NCBI GenBank assembly: GCA_029961685.1
Contig: JARWKL010000006.1
Span: forward strand, 7,818,748 to 7,882,747
Length of the DNA stretch: 64,000 nt
Source: Aristolochia californica
Lineage: Eukaryota > Streptophyta > Magnoliopsida > Piperales > Aristolochiaceae
Reading direction: 5' to 3'
How positions within the stretch are numbered: the stretch's first letter is position 1; every line of letters starts with the position of its first letter. Positions 57,997-64,000 of the stretch are shown in pieces. The notes beneath the pieces are model-generated. The model saw only the letters and a list, made by a program, of their open reading frames with translations, made no database searches and was not told the origin of the DNA. The translations under genes and the position numbers were made by a program.

Positions 57997-59507
57997 CTAA
58001 TTAAGAAATGTTAAAGAACATCATCTTAGTTTCCTGCATAAATAAATTCAATTTTTAACCCTTGAACAACAGTTGGAAACTATAGATATAAAAGAGAAAA
58101 TTAGTTCTCTTTAGAAAATATTTGCCCAAGAAATTTGTAGTGACATTCTTACTGCTTTTTGGGACCGACATAAATATATTGTGTCTTTACCATATATTGA
58201 TGAGTTCAATGAAAGAACCATATCGACAAAAGCAAGGCCTAGTCAAATGAAACATACCTTACTAGACCTTTGCAAGAAGGAAATCCAAAATCTGTTGGAT
58301 AAGAAATTAGTTAGAAAATCTTACTCCCCATGGGGTTATACTGCATTTTATGTAAATAAAAATGCAAAAAAGGAACGAGGTGTTCCAAGATTAGTGGTTA
58401 ATTATAAACCACTAAATGATTGTTTGAGAAGGATTCGATATCCTATCCCAAATAAAAAATATTTATTAGACAGATTGTTTTCTGCTAAAATCTTTTCAAA
58501 TTTTGATTTGAAATCTGGATATTGGCAAATTCAAATCTATGGAAAGGATAAATATAAGACTGTATTCACTGTCCCTTTTGGTCACTTTGAATGCAATGTT
58601 ATGCCTTTCGGTTTGAAAAATGCTCCATCTGAATTTCAAAATATCATGAATGACATATTTGCTCCTTATTCTGAATTTACCATTGTTTATATTGATGATA
58701 TCCTTGTTTATTCAGAATCTATTGATGCACATTTTAAGCGTTTACATGTTTTCAAAACAGTTATTAGAAAACATGGGTTGGTGATCTCGGCATCGAAAAT
58801 GAAATTGTTTCAGACCTCTGTTAGATTTTTAGGTCACAATATTCACAAGGAAAAAATAGTTCCCATTGATAGAAGCGTTGAGTTTGTCTCCAAGTTTCTG
58901 GATGAATTACTGGAGAAAAATCAACTTCAGAGATTTCTAGGAAGTCTCAATTATATTACGGATTATTATCCTCATCTTGCTCAAGACTCCGTATTATTAC
59001 ATAAACGACTCGGAAAGAATTCTGAGCCTTGGACTCCTACACATACACTGGCAGTCCAATTAATCAAGAGTAAAGTTAAACAACTCCCTTGTCTTAACCT
59101 AACCAATCCTTCATATCCGAAGGTAGTAGAGATTGTTGCCTCCCATATAGGCTATGGTGGTATCTTAAAACAAAGAAATCCAGCAGGTAAAGAAGAACTA
59201 GTTAGATTTACCTTTGGCAATTGGCATGATGCCCAGATTAATTATTCTACTATTAAACAGGAAATTTTAGCAATAATTAAGTGCATTCATAAATTCCAAG
59301 ATGATTTATTAAATCAAAGTAGATTGTTTTGCTGCCAAATCAATTCTTAAGAAGGATGTGAAGAATCTTACTTCCAAACAAATCTTTGCCAGATGGCAGG
59401 CGGAATTAAGCGCCTTTGATTTTGATATAGAACATATCAAAGGAGAATTAAACTCCCTACCTGATTTTCTCACCCGTGAATTTCTCCATGGTAAAAATCA
59501 TGTATAA
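57997..59507 (+). pseudogene. Pararetrovirus reverse transcriptase / RNase H, copy 3 (frameshifted end)
   Basis: The main open part is 58181-59350 (389 codons): [45 protein letters not shown], catalytic YIDD (residues 170-173), then RNase H. The first catalytic Asp of RNase H is replaced by Val (residue 319, codon 59135-59137; copies 1 and 2 have Asp). A ~14-base deletion near 59315 shifts the frame; the RNase H end (KNLTSKQIFARWQAELSAFD to SLPDFLTREF) continues in another frame to TAA at 59505-59507. The part before 58181 contains a TAG near 58113. RT would copy pregenomic RNA to DNA. Confidence 0.92.
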
Positions 59508-60222
59508 CCCCGCAAGGGGCAATCTACTCCCAATGAGAGGACGTAGTAATCAACAATCAAGAGGCCAAGGCCGAAAGAATCCAGAAAGAGGAAATTCCTC
59601 AAACAAGAAGGGTGAAGCCCCAGTGTCGTATAAAGAGACACTTGAAGTAGAACCAGAGTACATTACTCTTCCAGATACGGAGACTATTTTGCTTCTCAAT
59701 AAAAAGGACTTACAGGGTACATTGGATTTCTGGGAGATGTTATAGAAATGGCTTGGAGAAGCCTACTGCCCCATCCGTGTAGGAAAATGATGGTATTCCT
59801 TTGAATCTATTTTGGTTCACCTTAATTCCATATCAGTGCATCATACACTGACCAATGTGGCTAAATGGGATAGCCCACGAGCGTACAGTAAATGTACAAT
59901 ACAAAGATTCATGCGTCCCTCAACTTGGGGAAATTTTGATTTAGCTAATGCAGCTAACCTTCCTAATGATAAGGAATTTAAAGTTGCAAAAATTGGGTCT
60001 ACTATCATTCAAAATGAAAATAATCTTGGATTACACAGAATCCCAGAAGTCCATTATGACTCCAACAATTTATTTGAAAGTTTTAAAACTCAATTAAAGA
60101 GTTTGATTCCGATTATATCGAAAAAAGACATTATGACAAAATTATTAGAATCAATGAAGGATTCTATGGTACCTCAGTGCAATGAAGGCACTTCTTCTCA
60201 ACCAGCAGACGATAACATGTCA
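59488..60222 (+). pseudogene. Pararetrovirus ORF2, copy 3 (internal deletion, truncated)
   Basis: Begins overlapping the RNase H end (ATG 59488, MVKIMYNPARGNLLPMRGRS), Gly/Arg/Gln-rich then VSYKETLEVEPEYITLPDTE, open to a TAG at 59743-59745. After a TGA also found in copy 1, the frame resumes at 59812 (SISVHHTLTNVAKWDSPRAY). About 440 bases present in copy 1, including the aromatic-rich centre, are missing after NDKEF (near 59982). The viral text stops at DDNMS, 60222, where the purine tract begins. No recognisable domain; the basic N-terminus suggests nucleic-acid binding, which is only inference. Confidence 0.72.
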
Positions 60223-60924
60223 AAGGGAGAATATGAAACAAATACATAGAAAAAAATAAGGAATGGTAAATATGAAAAAAGAGGAGAATGAAAAAGAGAG
60301 AAAAAGAAAAGGATAAAAGGAGGAGAAATAAAACAAAAAAAATAAACATAGGAGGAGAAGGAAAATGAAAATTAAGGAAAAAGCAAATAAAGAGAAATTA
60401 GTTAAAGAGGAAAAAGAAAAGAAGGAGAAGAAGTGAGAAAAGGGAAGAAATAAGAAAAGGAAAAACGAGAAGAGAAAAAAAGCAAACAAGTCCAAAGAAA
60501 AGGAAAAGAAAGATAAAAAAATGCAAGAAGAAAGAAATAAATAAAGCAAACAATGATAGATAGAAAGAAGAAAGAAAAAGGAAAAAAAATAGAAAGCGTG
60601 AAAGAATGACAAATATAAAAAAATAAACATGAAAGAAAGAAACCAGAAAGAATAAAAGAAAGAACAAGAAATAAAGAAAGAATAAAAGAAGAAAAGAAAA
60701 ACAAGAAAGAATGAAAGAAACAAGAAAGAATAAAAGAAGAAAAGAAAAACAAGAAAGAATGCAAGAAAAAAGAAAGAAAAAAGAATAAAAGGAGAAATGG
60801 AAAACAAGAAAGAGTATATAAAGAAAGAAAGACAAGAAGAAGAAAGAAAGATTCAAGATAGAAAAAAGAATAAAGAAATAAAGAATGAAACAAAAAATAT
60901 ATTTCATCTTCTTTCTTTCTTATC

Positions 60925-61189
60925 TTTCTTGATTTTTCTTTTTTCTTCTTTGACTTTTTTCTTTTTTCTTTTTTTATTTTTGTCTTCTTTCTTTCTTTCT
61001 TCCATTCTGCTTCATTTTTTCATTACTTTTTCTTATTTCTTTCTTATTCTTTTTTTGACATGTTTGTTTATTTGTTTCTATTGGGATTCTTTCTTCTTCT
61101 TCACTTATTTCTTATTTATTTTTATGTGCCTTTTATTTATTTGATCTTTCTTGTTTATTTATTTCATGTTTCTTTCTTTAACTTTGTCT
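60925..61189 (+). repeat. Unit of a ~2.74-kb-spaced repeat in the polypyrimidine array, left copy
   Basis: Matches 63665-64000 nearly base for base (shared: GATTTTTCTTTTTTCTTC, CATTACTTTTTCTTATTTC, TTATTTGATCTTTC, AACTTTGTCT). The offset is 2740 at the left end and 2811 at the right end; the difference is an internal duplication in the right copy. Confidence 0.82.
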
Positions 61190-62700
61190 TTCTTTCTTCC
61201 TTGCTAGTTTCATTCCTTTTTCTTTCAATGAAGAAACAAGAAAAAAAGAAAAAAAGAAATGAGCAAGAATAAATAAAGAAATAAGGCACATTTAAAGAAA
61301 TAAGAAAGAAGAAAAGAAGAAGAAAGAAAGAATCAAGATAGAAAAAAGAATAAAGAAATAAAGAATGAAACAAAAAATTTATTTCATCTTCTTTCTTTCC
61401 TATCTTTCTTATTTCTTTCTTTTTTTCTTTTGTCTTTCTTCTTTCTTTATTTATTTCTTCTATTCTTGCATTCTAGTTTCTTTCTTTATTTATTATTTTG
61501 TTCTTCTTTCTTTCTTATCTTTCTTGTTTCTTTCTTCTTTCTTTGTTTATTTATTTTTCGTTGTTTCTTATTTTTTCTTTCTTTTCGTATAGTTTTATCT
61601 TTTTTATTTTTTTATTAATTTTTCTTTCTTTCTTTCTTCTGACTTTCTTTCTTTATCTCATAATTAAACAAAGAAGAGAATAAATAAAAGAAAAAATAAA
61701 GAAGAAAGAAAGAAAGAATAAATAAGGAAAGAAGAAAGAATGAAAGAAATAAAGAAAGAATAAATAAGGAAAGAAGAAAGAAAGAATAAATAAGGAAAAA
61801 ATAAAGGAAGATAGAAATATGAAAGAAAAAGGAAGGAGAAGAGAAGAAAGAAGTGGAGAAAGAAAGAATTAAAGAAAAAAATTAAAAATAAGAATGAAAA
61901 AAGAAAGAAAGAATGAATGAAGGAGAAAAAGGAGAAATAAAAAAGTAAGAAAAGAGAAAGATTGGAACAAGAAAGACTTTCTTTCTGACTTATTTGTTTT
62001 TTTATTTCTATCATGATTCTTTATTAATCCTTCTTTTCTTATTTCTTATTTCTTTCTACGTGCCTTTTTTTATTTGTTCTTTCTTGTTTTCTTCATTCTT
62101 TCAGTCTTTCTTTCTAGTTTCTTTCTTCCGTTCTTTCTATTTCTTTCTTTCATGTTTCTTTCTTTATGTTTGTCTTTCTTTATTCCTTTCTAATTTCATT
62201 CCTTTCACTTTCTTCTTTCTATCTATCTTTCTTCTTCTTTTTATTTAATTCTTATTTCCTTTTCCCTTTCTTTCTTTCTTTCTGTCTTCTTTCTTTCTTC
62301 ATTTATTTTTTATTTCTTTCATTTTTTCTTCTTTCTATCTATATTTCTTCTTTGTTTGTTTGGTTTTTTCTTCTTTCATTCTGTTTCTCCATTATACTTT
62401 TTTCTTTTTTCATTATTTCTATCTTGATTCAATTTTTCTTCTTCTTTTCTTCTTCTTTTCTTCTTTCTTGTTTTTTTCAATGTGTCTTATTTATTTATGT
62501 ATTTTTTTCTGTTTTATTTATCTCTTTCTTTATTTTTATTCTTATTTCTTTATTTCTCATTATTTTTTATTTATTTCTTTCATTTTTTATGTTTCTTTTG
62601 TTCCTTTTTCCTGTTTCTTTCTTCATTTATTCAATTGTCTTTCATTCTTTCTAATTTCTTTCTTTTTTATTTTTCTTTCTTTCTTCATTTCTTCTTCTTT

Positions 62701-62728
62701 GTTTGCTTGTTTGTTTGTTTGTTTGTTT
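62701..62728 (+). repeat. (TTTG)n microsatellite
   Basis: Seven near-perfect GTTT units interrupting the pyrimidine text; one C replaces T in the second. Confidence 0.85.
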
Positions 62729-63664
62729 TTGTCATCTTTCTTTCTTCTTCTTTTCTTCTTTCTTATTTCTTTCAATGAACCTTATTTCTTTATTTATTCC
62801 TTCTTGTTTCTATCTCTCTTGTTTGTTTGTTTATTTCTTTCTTTCTTTGCTCTTTCTAAGAAAGAAAGAAACGGGAAATAAAGAAAGAAAGGAATGAGAA
62901 ATAAAGAAAGAAAGAAGAAAGAAAGAAAAAAATGAAATAAAGAAAGAAAAAGACAGAAAGAAAGAAAGACAAAATAATGTAAAGAAAGAAGAAAAAGGAA
63001 TAGAAGAAGAAGGAAAAAAGGAAGCAAAAAGAATGATAAATAGAAAGAATAAAGAATAAAGAATGAAATTAGAAAGAAAGAAAGAAAGAAACATGAAGGA
63101 AAAAACAAAAAGAATGCAAGAAAGAAACAAGAAAGAAAGAAAGAAAAATGAAAGAACAAATAAAGAAAGGCACATAAACAGAAGGAATAAATAAGAAAAG
63201 AAAAACAAAGAAAGAATCATGATAGAAACAAACAAACAAATAAGTTAGAAAGAAAGAAGAAAGAAAGAAAGAAGGAAAGGAAGAAAGATCTAAAGAAGAC
63301 AAAAAGAAGGAAAGAAATAAAAAAAATTAAAGAAGAAAAAAAGAAGAAAGAAAGAAACAAGAAGGAATCAATTAAGAAATAAGGCACAATGAAAAAAATA
63401 AGAAAAGAGAAAATAAGAAGAAAGAATGAATAAATATATAAACAAGAAGAAAGAAAAAAGAAAAAAGAAGAAGAATGGTCTTTCTTTATTCTTTATTTCT
63501 TTTCATCTTCTTTCTTTCTTATCTTTCTTGTCTGTTTCTTAATTGTTTCTTTTTTTTTCTTTTCTTTTTTTGTTTATTGGTCTTTGTTTCTTTCTTTCTT
63601 GTTCCTATATTTAATTTTATTCGTTCTTTCTTTCTAGCTTATTTCTTTCTTTCTTGCTTCTTTC

Positions 63665-64000
63665 TTTCTTGATTTTTCTTTTTTCTTCTTTCACTTTTTT
63701 ATTTTTTCGTTCTTTATTTTTGTCTTCTTTCTTTCTTTCTTCCTTTCTGTTTCATTTTTTTCATTACTTTTTCTTATTTCTTTCTTATTCTTTTTTTGAC
63801 TTGTTTTTTTATTTGTTTCTATTGTCATTTTTTTCATTACTTTTTCTTATTTCTTTCTTATTCTTTTTTTTGACTTGTTTGTTTATTTGTTTCTATTGTG
63901 ATTCTTTCTTCTTCTTCACTTATTTCTTATTTCTTTCTAGGTGCCTTTTATTTATTTGATCTTTCTTGTTTATTTATTTCTTCTTTCTTTAACTTTGTCT
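63665..64000 (+). repeat. Unit of a ~2.74-kb-spaced repeat, right copy
   Basis: Same sequence as 60925-61189 plus a tandem duplication of about 76 bases (CATTACTTTTTCTTATTTC... to GACTTG at about 63760-63803 and again 63836-63878). Cut by the window end. Confidence 0.82.

Larger units (their letters stand above)
60223..64000. repeat. Strand-switching polypurine / polypyrimidine array
   Basis: Almost pure GAAA/GAAAA-type purine text alternates with TTTC/TTTTC-type pyrimidine text on the same strand: purine 60223-60897, pyrimidine 60898-61228, purine 61229-61379, pyrimidine 61380-61664, purine 61665-61975, pyrimidine 61976-62858, purine 62859-63477, pyrimidine 63478-64000. Each switch creates a local inverted repeat (e.g. 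CTTTCTAAGAAAG near 62853-62865). Long Phe/Ser/Leu-rich ORFs here are artefacts of composition. Array continues past the window. Confidence 0.93.

Noticed and set aside
60220..63959. Long hydrophobic Phe/Leu/Ser-rich ORFs (up to 195 codons) that resemble membrane proteins
   Set aside because: They arise from reading TTT/TTC/TCT-type low-complexity DNA; several overlap in different frames, which real genes would not do.

Overview
The window looks like nuclear, repeat-rich (probably pericentromeric or otherwise heterochromatic) DNA of a flowering plant. I see no ordinary host gene, tRNA or rRNA in it. The evidence for a plant is an Athila-type Ty3/gypsy retrotransposon with a tRNA-Asp primer site, a Copia-type LTR, and several decayed copies of an endogenous plant pararetrovirus (Caulimoviridae-like, order MP-CP-zinc knuckle-PR-RT-RNase H, tRNA-iMet primer site). 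The species cannot be told from the sequence.

Layout. (1) 1-32224: an AT-rich tandem satellite with a modal period of 665-670 bp. I counted 47 copies of one anchor motif; there are deletion variants, a ~1.65-kb higher-order pattern at about 4.1-12.6 kb, a 320-bp near-perfect duplication at 16.1-16.7 kb and three very similar 666-bp units at about 26.5-28.5 kb. (2) 32225-32868: a Copia-type LTR in minus orientation (TGTTG...CAACA) with its polypurine tract and 3' flank, ending the satellite. (3) 32869-41066: pararetrovirus copy 1, minus strand, head-to-tail with a deleted second unit. It keeps the TATA promoter, leader and primer-binding site as well as MP, CP, PR, RT, RNase H and a second ORF, all with stops and frameshifts. 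(4) 41067-50202: a near-complete Athila-type element on the plus strand (partial 5' LTR, tRNA-Asp PBS, gag, PR, RT/RNase H, integrase, 3' PPT, partial 3' LTR). On both sides it is bordered by pieces of a second Athila element in opposite orientation; on the right this makes a palindrome with 256-bp arms. (5) 50203-53566: pararetrovirus copy 2, minus strand, rearranged so that RNase H is fused directly to the leader. (6) 53567-60222: pararetrovirus copy 3, plus strand, beginning at the primer-binding site and ending inside ORF2. (7) 60223-64000: a low-complexity tract that switches between purine-only and pyrimidine-only blocks on the same strand and shows a longer-range ~2.74-kb duplication.

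Nothing here appears to work together as a living operon or virus. Every large reading frame carries at least one lesion, many being CAG-to-TAG changes in the CHG context methylated in plant heterochromatin. The most notable points are the promoter-like module in every satellite monomer, the retained viral promoter/primer-site unit, the viral copy that starts at the reverse-transcription start site, premature stops shared between viral copies, the LTR palindrome and the purine/pyrimidine strand-switching array.
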